Part shown: positions 45,069 to 53,820 of the stretch, piece by piece
Numbering within the stretch: the stretch's first letter is position 1
Layout: every line of letters begins with the position of its first letter
DNA from: Streptomyces coffeae
GTDB taxonomy: Bacteria; Actinomycetota; Actinomycetes; Streptomycetales; Streptomycetaceae
Direction of reading: 5' to 3'
Assembly (NCBI RefSeq): GCF_016741875.1
Contig: NZ_JAERRF010000006.1
Location: forward strand, 186,001-250,000
Length of the DNA stretch: 64,000 nt
Notes under the pieces: model-generated
Database searches by the model: none
Told to the model about the DNA's origin: nothing
Seen by the model: the letters and a program-made list of their open reading frames with translations, nothing else
Program-made: the position numbers and the translations under genes

Positions 45069-45893
45069 TCACAGGGTTGCCTCCAAGGCGTCACGGAGCC
45101 GGCGCAGCAGATCGACACAGGGATCGGCGAAGACGGTGCCGGGGACGGTGTCGGGCCAGACCACCGCGCCGGGCCCGGGGGAGCGGGCCGGCGCGGTGGC
45201 CTGGGGCCGGGGGGTTTCGACATGACCGGTGGCCGCCAGCCGCCGTATGTCGATCAGGGTGTGGAACGCGGGGCGGCCCAGAGCCCGTGCGATCTCGGCG
45301 GGGGTCCGGACGCCGTCGGCCAGCTCCAGCACCGCGCGCTGACGGCGGGTGACGGCCGGGCACCGCGGATCCGGACGCCGGAGCACCACCGGGACGGTGT
45401 CGACTTGGGGACAAGGCCACAAGTCGTCAAGGAGTCGGGCGCGGCGTCGGGTCTCCCGCTCGACGGCATCGGCGTCCACCGGGCGGACCGGGCCCAGCCA
45501 GTGGGCGGCGCCGCGCTGGAAACCGCGTGGCCCGCTGCCGGTGCCCAGGGCGAAGTAGGCCGCGTCGAACAGCGCTCCCAGATGGCAGATCTCCAGCTCC
45601 GCGTCGGACAGCCGACCGCTGTCGACCAGGAACCGGCCGACGCCGCCGGGGCCGTCCGTATGGCCGACCGCCTCCCGCCAGGTGTCGGCGGTCAGCCGCC
45701 CGCCGGTGGTGAGCAGCACATCGATGCCGGGGGCCACCGGGCTCTCGGCGTGCACCACCCGGCCTTCCGACAGATAGACGATGCCCGCGTCGCACAGCAG
45801 GGCGCCACTGGCCCGTTCCCCGGCGAGTTCGGTGAGGCTGGGGCCGTATCCACGGTCTCCCGTCCGGCTGTTGGGTCTCGAATCAGGGTTCAT
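45069..45893 (-). CDS. PATAN/DUF4388-like protein with C-terminal winged helix
   Basis: A 274-residue protein whose ATG (45893) overlaps the upstream roadblock gene's stop. The N-terminal half (SLTELAGERASGALLCDAGIVYLSEGRVVHAESP) has the glycine-turn, phosphorelay-linked PATAN/DUF4388 pattern known from bacterial regulatory proteins. The C-terminal part (RRQRAVLELADGVRTPAEIARALGRPAFHTLIDIRRLAATGHVE) is a winged helix-turn-helix. Its operon with three roadblock proteins suggests a polarity or signalling module in which it provides the output. The domain call is by pattern only. Confidence 0.65.
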   Translation of the reverse strand: MNPDSRPNSRTGDRGYGPSLTELAGERASGALLCDAGIVYLSEGRVVHAESPVAPGIDVLLTTGGRLTADTWREAVGHTDGPGGVGRFLVDSGRLSDAELEICHLGALFDAAYFALGTGSGPRGFQRGAAHWLGPVRPVDADAVERETRRRARLLDDLWPCPQVDTVPVVLRRPDPRCPAVTRRQRAVLELADGVRTPAEIARALGRPAFHTLIDIRRLAATGHVETPRPQATAPARSPGPGAVVWPDTVPGTVFADPCVDLLRRLRDALEATL

Positions 45894-46303
45894 ATGAGGG
45901 CCAGCCGCTCGGACAGATCGCGCAGCCGCATCCGGGCGAGCGCCAGATTCCCTTCCCGGCGGTCGAGCCATAAGTAGAAGAACACGCCGCTGTCGAAGGC
46001 CGTGTCGACGAAGCGCAGCAGGTGATAGCAGGTGCCCGTGGTGACGATGACGTCCTCCACGGACGACGCCCCGTCCACGCCGCCGCCCTTCTCCGCGTCC
46101 TCCGCCCCGACCGCCGCGAACGCCCGCTGCTCGGCGGCCATCCGGGCCAGCTCTGCCGTCTCCGCCGCGGTGGCCTCGGGGTTGTCATCGCGTACCTCCC
46201 CGACCATCCCGAGCGCGAGTCCGCTGGTCCACTCGATCACGGCGGCTCCGCGGGCGCCGTTCACGGTCATGGCTTCGAGCAGACATTCGTCGATGCCGGG
46301 CAT
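45890..46303 (-). CDS. Roadblock/LC7 domain protein, first gene of the set
   Basis: A 137-residue protein (MPGIDECLLEAMTVNGARGAAVIEWTSGLALGMVGE). The roadblock core is interrupted by a loop of about 30 residues (AAETAELARMAAEQRAFAAVGAEDAEKGGGVDG) before DVIVTTGTCYHLLRFVDT and FFYLWLDRREGNLALARMRL. It is followed by the PATAN-like gene with ATGA overlap. A dyad GTAACC-GCGA-GGTTAC at 46356-46371, 53 bp upstream, may be part of its promoter. Confidence 0.82.
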   Translation of the reverse strand: MPGIDECLLEAMTVNGARGAAVIEWTSGLALGMVGEVRDDNPEATAAETAELARMAAEQRAFAAVGAEDAEKGGGVDGASSVEDVIVTTGTCYHLLRFVDTAFDSGVFFYLWLDRREGNLALARMRLRDLSERLALI

Positions 46304-46806
46304 GCGGTCTCCCCTCCCTGCGGTACCCGTTGCGCGCACCGATGGCGCTTCATCAGTAACCGCGAGGTTACGCACCGTTCGATAGGAGGGGTTGAAATCC
46401 GGTAATGCTATGAAAAGGCCGATGCGTTGTAGTAGGGTCCGCGACCCCATCCGCCCCACAGGGCCCAGCGACCCCACCGGCCACAGAGGTTCGGCGAATC
46501 CCCTGGGCACGGCGCCCCCGCCCCCGTCGACCGCTCCCGCCCCGCGGCCGCACCGGCGAACTCCCCCGCACCGCCGGTCGCTTCGCCCTGTGGTCAACTC
46601 ATAGCGCGGAGTGGTCCGTGCGGCCAAGGGCCTGGAGGAGCATATTCCGTAGTCCTATGTGCGCGCAGCAGACTAGACCAGCCTCCGGCCACCTCGGCGA
46701 CATGACCTGAATCAGACATGCGGAATACGCCGCTTCTGCGTCCGGCGGCCGACGCCGTACGACAACGACCGGTGACGCCGTACGTACGTCACCCCGCTGG
46801 CCCGCC
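46304..46806. other. 503-bp intergenic region upstream of the roadblock operon
   Basis: I see no gene. Contents: the GTAACC-GCGA-GGTTAC dyad (46356-46371), an AT-richer stretch (TTGAAATCCGGTAATGCTATGAAAAGG, quoted in parts: TTGAAAT and GGTAATGCTATG) around 46392-46415 that could hold the operon promoter, and a direct repeat GACGCCGTACG near 46750 and 46771 beside the 3' end of the following gene. Short frames on both strands are Arg/Pro-rich and look non-coding. Confidence 0.55.
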
Positions 46807-47790
46807 TCAGCCGCTGGTCAGTCCCTCTTCCGCGCGGGTGAGGGCCTGGGGGTGGCCGAAGAGGCCGGGGAGGCCGCCTGAGTGGAGGAGGACCGCGCGC
46901 CGGCCGGGGGTGATGTCGGCGTCCTGGACGGCGGCGGCCAGGCCCGCCAGGGCGCGGCCGGTGTAGATGGGGTCGAGGACGAGGCCCTCGGTGCGGGCGG
47001 CGAGGGTGAGGGCGGACATGACGGGTTCGGTGAGGGTGCCGTAGCCCGCGCCGACCTGGTCGAGGCGGATCCTGAGCGCATCGGGCGGGCAGGGGGTGTC
47101 GGTGAGGGCGGAGGCCAGTGCCGAGACGGTGGCCGCGGGGGTGGGGACGGCGCCGCAGTGGACGCCGAGCACCCGGTCGGGGCCGAGTCCGGCGACCAGA
47201 CCGGCCATGGTGCCACCGGAGCCGAGTGCGGTGACCACGGTGGTCAGTTCGGGGGCCTGGGCGAGGAGTTCGCGGGCGCAGTCGACGTAGCCGCGGGCGC
47301 CCAGCGGGCTGGAGCCGCCGAAGGGGATGAGCGCCGGAACGGCGCCCTCCTGGCGCAGCCGTTGGGCCACCTGCTCGGCGGTGGTCGCGAGTGTTCCGGC
47401 GTCGCCCTCGCCCGCCCACACCACCCGGGCGCCGAAGAGGCCGTCCAGCGCGAGATTGCCGGACGACGAGCACCCGGGGGAGCCCGCGAGGACGAGCACG
47501 ACCTCCAGGCCGAGGCGGGCGCCGGCGGCGGCGGTGAGCCGCGCGTGGTTGCTCTGCGGGGCGCCGGTGGTCACCAGGACGGTGGCTCCGTCGTCCAGTG
47601 CCGCGCCGCAGAGCCACTCCAGTTTGCGCACCTTGTTGCCGCCACCGCCGAGGCCGATGAGGTCGTCGCGTTTGATCCACAGGTCGCCCTCGCCGAGTCC
47701 GAGCGCACGGGCCAGCCGTGGCGCGGGTTCGAGGGGAGTGGGCCAGGTGGCGAGGGCTGCCTGCGGGGGAGTGTGGTGGCCGGAGGTCAT
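46807..47790 (-). CDS. PLP-dependent D-cysteine desulfhydrase / ACC deaminase family enzyme
   Basis: A 327-residue fold-type II PLP enzyme. The start MTSGHHTPP at 47790 is preferred over a GTG three codons upstream. The PLP lysine is in GLGGGGNKVRKLEWL, TTGAPQSNHARLTAAA is the substrate loop, and TALGSGGTMAGLVAG binds phosphate. Family members open 1-aminocyclopropane-1-carboxylate or eliminate sulfide from D-cysteine. Which of the two cannot be decided by eye. It stands alone. Confidence 0.88.
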   Translation of the reverse strand: MTSGHHTPPQAALATWPTPLEPAPRLARALGLGEGDLWIKRDDLIGLGGGGNKVRKLEWLCGAALDDGATVLVTTGAPQSNHARLTAAAGARLGLEVVLVLAGSPGCSSSGNLALDGLFGARVVWAGEGDAGTLATTAEQVAQRLRQEGAVPALIPFGGSSPLGARGYVDCARELLAQAPELTTVVTALGSGGTMAGLVAGLGPDRVLGVHCGAVPTPAATVSALASALTDTPCPPDALRIRLDQVGAGYGTLTEPVMSALTLAARTEGLVLDPIYTGRALAGLAAAVQDADITPGRRAVLLHSGGLPGLFGHPQALTRAEEGLTSG

Positions 47791-47829
47791 GGCCACCACC
47801 TTGGCATAGCGTCGTGCCCGCGCTCCGTT

Positions 47830-49359
47830 TCAGTGCTGGGTGGCGGCGGGTGCCGGGTCGGGGAGGCCCGGACCGGCGCAGTGCGTGTCCCGTGCCGGGA
47901 CGGTTCCGTCGACGAGGTACGCGGCGGCCGTGTTGTCGACACACACATTGCCCCGGCTGGCGAACACCCCGTGCGAGTAGTCCTGATCCAAGGTCACCAG
48001 CCGTGCCCCGGGAAGCCGTCGTTGCAGCCCATGGGCGCCCGCGATCGGGGTGACGGGGTCGTGTGCGGAGGCGATCAGCAGTACGGGCGGGACACCGGGG
48101 CCGCCCAGCGGGGTCCGGTGCGCCGGGCGGTGGGGCCAGTAGGCGCAGGTGGACGCCTCGATGCCGGTGAGGATCGGGTGCGGGTCCAGCCGCCGCAGCC
48201 GGCGGATGTCGGCCACCACTCGGCGCGGTGTGGGGGCGCGGCCGTCGGCGCACTTCACGATGCGGTTGGCGGCCTCGTAGTTGCGGGACTCCGCGCTGTC
48301 GAAGGCGGTGGCGGGGCGCAGCCGCGCGGTGTCCCCGTCGCGCAGATACGCGCGGAGGCCGTCGGCGAGCCCCGTCCAGCGTTCGGTGCGGCCGAGCGCG
48401 CGGTACACGGCGCGGTCGAACTCGGCCGCCCCGAAGCCGTCCACCGGGTGCGCCGCGAGACCCGCTCTCACCCGCAGATACGCGGTGCGCACCGCGGTGG
48501 CGCCGGTGCCGAGGCGGAAGCGGTCCGCGTGCCGCGCGGCCCAGCCGAAGAACACCTCACGCTGGCGCAACAGGGCACGGGCCTGTCGCAGATCGAAGTC
48601 GTACCACTCCTCGGGCCCGACGACGCTGTCGAGCACCATCCGGCCCACCCGCTGCGGAAATTGGGCGGCGTACGCGGCGCCGAGCCAACTGCCGTACGAC
48701 ACCCCGAGATAGCTGGTCCGTCGCTCGCCGAGGGCCGCGCGGATGGCGTCCATGTCCCGCGCCGTCTGCTCGGTGGAGAGATACGGCAAGGTGTCCGCCG
48801 AGCCCGCCGCGCAGTCGTCCGCCAGCCGCCGCAGCCCGTCGAGATGCGCTGACTCGGCGGCGCGTCCGACCGGTACGGGATCCGGGCCGGGAGTGTGGAA
48901 CAGACCGCCCATGGCACCGCAGTCGGCGGGCGCGCTGTGGCCGACACCCCGCGGATCGAAGCCGATGACGTCGTACGCGCGGCGTACCCGCTCGGGCAGC
49001 TTGGCGCGTTTGGTGACGGCGTAGGACAGCCCGGAGCCACCGGGTCCGCCCGGGTTGACCAGGAGGATGCCACGCCGTTCGGCGGGCGTTCCGGAGGCGC
49101 GCACCCGGGAGACGGCGATGCGGAGGTGTGCGCCCCGCGGGTGGTCCCAGTCCAGCGGAACGCTCAGCCGGCCGCAGCTGACCTGGTCGGGCGCGGGCGG
49201 GCGGAGGATCGAGTCGGGGCAGGCGGCGAAGTGCGGCGGCTGGGTGGCGGGGCCGGAGGTACGGGGTGCGGAGGCGGTACCGGTGTCCGCGGGGAGCAGC
49301 GCGGTGGCGCTCGCCACGAGCGCGCACAGCAGGGAGAGGCGTGGGGCAGCGGGGGTCAT
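47830..49359 (-). CDS. Secreted tripeptidyl aminopeptidase (Tap-like alpha/beta hydrolase)
   Basis: A 509-residue protein with an N-terminal signal peptide (SLLCALVASATALLPADTGTASA). The mature part has LLVNPGGPGGSGLSYA (oxyanion), FDPRGVGHS, the nucleophile YLGVSYGSWLGAAYA, and a C-terminal TAP-like domain with ASAHDPVTPIAGAHGLQ (Asp) and QDYSHGVFASRGNVC (His). It belongs to the streptomycete SlpD/Tap family that removes tripeptides from secreted proteins. It is divergent from the chelator operon, with a metal-type box between them, so it might share that control. Confidence 0.92.
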   Translation of the reverse strand: MTPAAPRLSLLCALVASATALLPADTGTASAPRTSGPATQPPHFAACPDSILRPPAPDQVSCGRLSVPLDWDHPRGAHLRIAVSRVRASGTPAERRGILLVNPGGPGGSGLSYAVTKRAKLPERVRRAYDVIGFDPRGVGHSAPADCGAMGGLFHTPGPDPVPVGRAAESAHLDGLRRLADDCAAGSADTLPYLSTEQTARDMDAIRAALGERRTSYLGVSYGSWLGAAYAAQFPQRVGRMVLDSVVGPEEWYDFDLRQARALLRQREVFFGWAARHADRFRLGTGATAVRTAYLRVRAGLAAHPVDGFGAAEFDRAVYRALGRTERWTGLADGLRAYLRDGDTARLRPATAFDSAESRNYEAANRIVKCADGRAPTPRRVVADIRRLRRLDPHPILTGIEASTCAYWPHRPAHRTPLGGPGVPPVLLIASAHDPVTPIAGAHGLQRRLPGARLVTLDQDYSHGVFASRGNVCVDNTAAAYLVDGTVPARDTHCAGPGLPDPAPAATQH

Positions 49360-49403
49360 GGTCTCGCAATCGGAAGGGCGGTCGTCGAATGTCTGGATGA
49401 CAA

Positions 49404-49418
49404 TGAAAACGATTATCG
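49404..49418. promoter_or_regulatory. Zur/Fur-like metal box
   Basis: TGAAAACGATTATCG, inside an AT-rich island (GACAATGAAAACGATTATCG), matches 12 of 15 positions of the streptomycete Zur consensus TGAAAATGATTTTCA and 11 of 14 of the Fur-family 7-1-7 pattern TGATAAT-N-ATTATCA. It lies 95 bp before the start of the ten-gene chelator/ABC operon and 45 bp from the divergent peptidase start. In such GC-rich DNA this is unlikely to be chance, but binding by Zur is inference. Confidence 0.6.
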
Positions 49419-49512
49419 ATAGCGTATGGGTCGGTCAAGGCGGGGCGCTCCCCGGCGCCAGTGGCCCCGGCCTGCCCTGAAACTCCCAACCCCACCGTCA
49501 AGAAGGAGAGTT

Positions 49513-50769
49513 GTGGCCCATCTGCTGATGGTCGAGAGCTGGGTCGGTTCGATGAGCAGACTGCTGCCGAGGGCGATCCTCGAAGGCGGTCATGAGTTCA
49601 GCTTCCTCACCCGTGACCTGCATCACTACCTGCGCTCCGCACCCGAGGGCACCGCCCACCCGCTGCTGGCGGCCCGCCACGTGCTGACCGCCGACACCAA
49701 TGACACCGACACCCTGCTGCCCGCCGTCGAGCGGCTGCATGGCGCTCTCGGCTTCGACGGTGTCATCACCTCCTGCGACTACTACCTGCCGACGGCCGCA
49801 CGGATCGCCGCCCGTCTCGGACTCCCCGGACCCGCCCCCGACGCGGTGGAGAACGCCTGCCGCAAGGACGCCACCCGGCGGTTGCTGAGCGCCGCGGGAC
49901 TGCCCGGCCCCCGCTTCGCGGTCTGCGCCGACGGGGTCCGGGCCGCCGAGGCGGCTCGGGAGATCGGCTATCCGCTGGTGGTCAAGCCCGTGGACCTGTG
50001 CGCCGGAATGTTCGTCCGGCGTGTCGACGACGAGCGTGAGCTGAAGGACGCCTGCCGGGCGCTCGCCGAGTTCCCGGTCAACGCCCGTGGACAGCGCCGC
50101 GATCCCGTCGTCCTGCTCGAGGAGTTGCTCCACGGCCCGGAGGTCAGCGTCGAGACCGTGTCGTACGACGGTGTGACCGAGGTGATCGGGGTGACCGACA
50201 AGAGCGTCGGCGGGGCACCCGCCTTCATCGAGACCGGCCATATGTTCCCCGCCGCGCTCACCCCCGCCGACACCGAGGCCGCCGGGCAGACCGCCCTGCT
50301 CGCACTGAAGGCCCTCGCCCTCGACGGTGTGGTGGCCCACACCGAGATCAAGCTGACCGCCGACGGCCCCCGGGTGGTGGAGGTCAACCCCCGCCCCGCG
50401 GGCAACCGCATCACCGAACTCGTCCGCCACGTCACCGGGATCGACCTCGCCGCTGCCGGTGTGGACCTCGCCCTCGGCCACCGGCCCGATCTGCGCGGAT
50501 GGGACACCGGGCTGCGCAGCGCCGCCATCGGCTTCCTGGTGCCCGGGACCAACGGCACACTCGCCTCGATCGGCGGCGGCGACGCGGTACGGGGCGCGCC
50601 GGACGTGCTCGAGGTGCAGCTCGCCGAGCCCGGTCGCGCCGTCCGGGCCGACGGAAGCAACAACACCTACCTCGGACACATCATGGCGGCCGACACCACC
50701 GGCCCCGGCGCCCGCGACCGGGTGGCGGAGCTGCTGTCCGGGCTGCGCCCGCGGGTGGTGAGCCACTGA
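49513..50769 (+). CDS. ATP-grasp carboxylate-amine ligase
   Basis: A 418-residue protein with GTG at 49513 after AGAAGGAGAG. It has an N-terminal pre-ATP-grasp domain (LLMVESWVGSMSRLLPRAILEGG), then the ATP-grasp core: NACRKDATRRLLSAAGLPGPRF, PLVVKPVDLCAGMFVRRVDD, VVLLEELLHGPEVSVETVSYDG, and the metal site AHTEIKLTADGPRVVEVNPRPAGNRI. These enzymes join a carboxylate and an amine through an acyl phosphate. It is first gene of a tightly overlapping operon. With an amino-acid-forming PLP enzyme and a dipeptide-epimerase-like enolase downstream, it probably makes an amide or dipeptide bond of a small chelator. Confidence 0.92.
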   Translation: MAHLLMVESWVGSMSRLLPRAILEGGHEFSFLTRDLHHYLRSAPEGTAHPLLAARHVLTADTNDTDTLLPAVERLHGALGFDGVITSCDYYLPTAARIAARLGLPGPAPDAVENACRKDATRRLLSAAGLPGPRFAVCADGVRAAEAAREIGYPLVVKPVDLCAGMFVRRVDDERELKDACRALAEFPVNARGQRRDPVVLLEELLHGPEVSVETVSYDGVTEVIGVTDKSVGGAPAFIETGHMFPAALTPADTEAAGQTALLALKALALDGVVAHTEIKLTADGPRVVEVNPRPAGNRITELVRHVTGIDLAAAGVDLALGHRPDLRGWDTGLRSAAIGFLVPGTNGTLASIGGGDAVRGAPDVLEVQLAEPGRAVRADGSNNTYLGHIMAADTTGPGARDRVAELLSGLRPRVVSH

Positions 50770-51638
50770 TGCCGACCGGTCTGCCCACCCGCTCCGCTCC
50801 GCCCTCGTGTTCCTCCTACGGTGAACTGGTCGGCCAGGTCCTGGACGGTGCCTTCGGGCCCGATCCGCGTACCCAGCACATCGCCCTCGCCTTCACCACC
50901 CGCCAGGCCGTTCGCCACTCCGGCCGCACCGGCGGCTACCGCAACGAGGTGTTCAGCCTGCGGCTGGGCGCGGCCGTCGGCTCCTGTGCGGTCGAGCCCG
51001 GAGCGCTGCCCGACAGCGCCATCGACGCATGTGTCGGCGCCGATGTGGCACAGCTGCTCCACCACGAGCTGACCGCTGTGCGCGTGGCCGCACTCGACGC
51101 GTATCTGCTGCACACGATGGAGCACACCGCCGCGCACGGCGCCCGTCCGCTGACCCTGGCGGCCGGAACCTCCCTGGAGAAGTCCCGCGCCCGCGCCGAG
51201 GCCGTCGTCGAACTCCTCGACCTCGCGCCGGGCCGGACCGTCCTCGTGATCGGCGTTGTCAACTCCCTGCTGGAGGCGCTGCGTTCACGCGGACTGCGGT
51301 ATGTGCCCTGCGACCTCAAGGGCGGCACCACGGAATGGGGCGAACCCGTGGCCACCGACGCCCATGCCCATCTGGACCACTGTGACGCGGTGCTCGCCTC
51401 CGGGATGACCCTCGGCAACGGCAGTTTCGAACCGCTGCGGGAACACGCCCTGCGCCACGCCAAACCACTGGTGATGTTCGCCCAGACCGGGAGTGCGATC
51501 CTGCCGCGGCTGCTCGGCGCCGGAGTCACCGCGGTGTGCGCCGAACCCTATCCCTTCTTCTGGCTCGACGGCGGCCCCGGGCTGATCCACCGCTACGGCG
51601 GCCCCGGGCTCAACCACCGCCACGGGGGCTCCTCATGA
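50769..51638 (+). CDS. DUF364-like Rossmann protein with His-bearing C-terminal repeat
   Basis: A 289-residue protein whose ATG shares a base with the previous stop (TGATG). It resembles DUF364/DUF4213 heavy-metal-related proteins: SLGAAVGSCAVEPGALPD-like N-terminal part (LRLGAAVGSCAVEPGALPD) and the Rossmann-like VLVIGVVNSLLEALRSRGLRYVPCDLKGG, DAVLASGMTLGNGSFEPLREHA, LVMFAQTGSAILPRLLGAGVTAVCAEPYPFFW. The last residues form a perfect tandem duplication GGPGLIHRY/GGPGLNHRH encoded by two 27-bp units. The family is implicated in metal or chelator handling; the exact role is unknown. Confidence 0.8.
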   Translation: MPTGLPTRSAPPSCSSYGELVGQVLDGAFGPDPRTQHIALAFTTRQAVRHSGRTGGYRNEVFSLRLGAAVGSCAVEPGALPDSAIDACVGADVAQLLHHELTAVRVAALDAYLLHTMEHTAAHGARPLTLAAGTSLEKSRARAEAVVELLDLAPGRTVLVIGVVNSLLEALRSRGLRYVPCDLKGGTTEWGEPVATDAHAHLDHCDAVLASGMTLGNGSFEPLREHALRHAKPLVMFAQTGSAILPRLLGAGVTAVCAEPYPFFWLDGGPGLIHRYGGPGLNHRHGGSS

Positions 51639-52732
51639 CCACCACCACCGCCGTCCACCACCCCACCGCCAACCACGAACTGCTCTCCCTGCTCGGCCGC
51701 ACCCCGCTCGCCCGGGTCACCACCCCCCTGCCCTGCGCCCACCCCGGCTTCTGGGCCAAGCTCGAAGGGCTCGGCGCCGGCGGGATGAAGGCCCGCGCCG
51801 CGGTGTCCATGCTGCTCGGCGCACATGAGCGCGGGGAGCTGCGGCCCGGCGCCCCCGTGGTGGAATCCACCTCCGGCACCCTCGGTATCGGGCTCGCCTT
51901 CGCGGGCCAGGCGCTCGGCCACCCCGTGATCCTGGTCGGCGACACCGAGCTGGAGCCCTCGATGCGACGGCTGCTGCGCACCCACGGGGTCCATCTGGAG
52001 CTTGTCGACCGGCCGGCGGCCGAGGGCGGCTGGCAGGCCGCCCGGCTGGCCCGGCTGCGCGAGATGCTGGCGCTGCTGCCGGACGCGTACTGGCCCGACC
52101 AGTACAACAACCCCGACAACACCGCCGGTTACGCCTCGCTCGCCGCCGAGCTGGCCGTTCAGCTCGACCATCTCGACGTTCTGGTGTGCAGCGTCGGCAC
52201 CGGAGGCCACAGCGCGGGCATCGTCGGACCGCTGCGTGCGCACTGGCCCGCGCTGCGGCTCATCGGTGTCGACGCCACCGGCTCCACCATCTTCGGACAG
52301 CCCGCTCGGCCCCGGCTGATGCGCGGTCTGGGCAGCAGCATCCACCCTCGCAACGTCGCCTACGACGCCTTCGACGAGGTTCACTGGGTGGGCCCGGCCG
52401 AAGCGGCGGACAGCTGCCGCAGGCTGGCCAGGGGCGCCTTCGTCAGCGGCGGCTGGAGCACCGGCGCGGTCGCGCTCGTCGCCGCCTGGGCTGCCCGGGT
52501 CCAGCCCGGCGCCGTCGTGGCCACCGTCTTCCCCGACGGCCCGCACCGCTACCTCGACACCGTCTACGACGACGACTTCGCCGCCGCCCACGGCCTCGCC
52601 CCGGACACCGCCGCCACCCGGCCCGTGCAGATCCCGCATCCGGGCGCCGCCGTCGCCACCGGCTGGACCCGCTGCACCACCGTCACCGATCCGCTCACCC
52701 GCGGAACCCCGACCCCGGAAGACACCCCGTGA
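51635..52732 (+). CDS. PLP-dependent cysteine-synthase-like enzyme
   Basis: A 365-residue fold-type II protein with ATG overlapping the previous stop. It retains PLP Lys in GLGAGGMKARAAVSMLLGA (the usual NPGGSVKDR is altered), STSGTLGIGLAFAG (substrate loop) and CSVGTGGHSAGIVGPLR (phosphate). Homologues such as SbnA replace a side-chain leaving group on serine/cysteine-type amino acids to give 2,3-diaminopropionate or related amino acids. In this operon it probably supplies an unusual amino acid to the ATP-grasp ligase. The changed Lys loop suggests a non-standard substrate. Confidence 0.88.
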   Translation: MTTTTAVHHPTANHELLSLLGRTPLARVTTPLPCAHPGFWAKLEGLGAGGMKARAAVSMLLGAHERGELRPGAPVVESTSGTLGIGLAFAGQALGHPVILVGDTELEPSMRRLLRTHGVHLELVDRPAAEGGWQAARLARLREMLALLPDAYWPDQYNNPDNTAGYASLAAELAVQLDHLDVLVCSVGTGGHSAGIVGPLRAHWPALRLIGVDATGSTIFGQPARPRLMRGLGSSIHPRNVAYDAFDEVHWVGPAEAADSCRRLARGAFVSGGWSTGAVALVAAWAARVQPGAVVATVFPDGPHRYLDTVYDDDFAAAHGLAPDTAATRPVQIPHPGAAVATGWTRCTTVTDPLTRGTPTPEDTP

Positions 52733-53820
52733 AAACCGCCCAGCGCACCGTACGGCTCGAACTCGCCGAGCCGCTGCGCATCTCCCGTTCCACCATGGCC
52801 TCCCGCGAGGCCGTCTGGCTGACCGTCGAACACGACGGACAGCACGGCCACGGCGAGGCCGTCACCAGCGCCTACTACGGCCTGAACACGACCACCCTCG
52901 AACGGCTGCTGTCCGGGGCGTCCGATCAGCTGACCCGGTTCGCCAACCCCGAAACCGCCCTGGAAGCCCTGCGCGAGGGCGCCATGGGCCAGTGGCCCGC
53001 CGCCGTCACCGCCGCCGTGGAATCCGCGCTGCTCGATCTGTGCGGCATACGCGCCGGGCTGCCCGTCCACCGGCTCCTCGGCGCCACCGCGGCGCCCTTC
53101 GCCCCCACCGCACGCACCCTCGGCATCGTTTCCACCGAACGCGCCGTGGCACGGGCCCGGTGTCTGACCCGGAACGGCTTCTCCGTCATCAAGCTCAAGG
53201 CGGGTGCCCCCGACCCCGAGGACGACCTCGCGCGGATACGGGCGGTGCGCGCCGCCGCCCCGCACGCCCGGCTGCTGCTCGACCCCAACGGGGCCTGGAC
53301 ACCGGCACAGGCCCGCGAACTCCTGTCGCGCTATGCCGAGTTGGGCGTGGAAGCGGTGGAACAGCCCCTCGCGCCGGGTGACCCCGAGGCACTGGCCCGC
53401 CTCGCCGAGCGTTCGCCCCTCCCCGTCATCGCCGACGAGGACGCGGTGGGACTCGAGGACGTCCGCCGGCTCGCGGGGCGGGTGCACGGTGTCAACGTCA
53501 AGCTGGCCAAATGCGGCGGTGTCCACGCCGCCCTGCGGATCGCCGCGCTGCTCGACGGCAGCGGCACCGCGCTGATGCTGGGCTGTCTGACCGCCAGCAC
53601 TCTCGGTATCGCCCCCGCCGTCCATCTCGCCGACCGGGCCCGCTGGACCGACCTCGACGGACATCTGCTGCTCGCCCACGACCCGTGGACCGGTATCGGC
53701 GGCACCGACGGGGTGGTCCGTGCCGGCGGCCGCCCCGGGCTCGGCGTCCGCCTACGAAGCGCCCCGGCACGGGACACCGTCACCCCGGAGGGGATCGCCG
53801 GAGGGGAGGGAACACCATGA
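52729..53820 (+). CDS. Enolase-superfamily dipeptide-epimerase-like protein
   Basis: A 363-residue protein with GTG overlapping the previous stop. It has the N-terminal capping domain (LELAEPLRISRSTMASREAVWLTVEHDG) and a barrel with the KxK acid/base pair in FSVIKLKAG, metal ligands in LLDPNGAW, AVEQPL and IADEDA, and the second base in VNVKLAKCGGV. This is the Ala-Glu/dipeptide epimerase layout. It would invert an alpha-carbon in a dipeptide or amino acid made by the neighbouring enzymes. Confidence 0.88.
   Translation: MKTAQRTVRLELAEPLRISRSTMASREAVWLTVEHDGQHGHGEAVTSAYYGLNTTTLERLLSGASDQLTRFANPETALEALREGAMGQWPAAVTAAVESALLDLCGIRAGLPVHRLLGATAAPFAPTARTLGIVSTERAVARARCLTRNGFSVIKLKAGAPDPEDDLARIRAVRAAAPHARLLLDPNGAWTPAQARELLSRYAELGVEAVEQPLAPGDPEALARLAERSPLPVIADEDAVGLEDVRRLAGRVHGVNVKLAKCGGVHAALRIAALLDGSGTALMLGCLTASTLGIAPAVHLADRARWTDLDGHLLLAHDPWTGIGGTDGVVRAGGRPGLGVRLRSAPARDTVTPEGIAGGEGTP

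Noticed and set aside
49513..53820. Dapdiamide-, alanosine- or EDDS-type known pathway
   Set aside because: Single gene families overlap, but the combination (DUF364-like protein, dipeptide-epimerase-like enolase, Opp importer) does not match any of these pathways as I remember them, so no product name is given.
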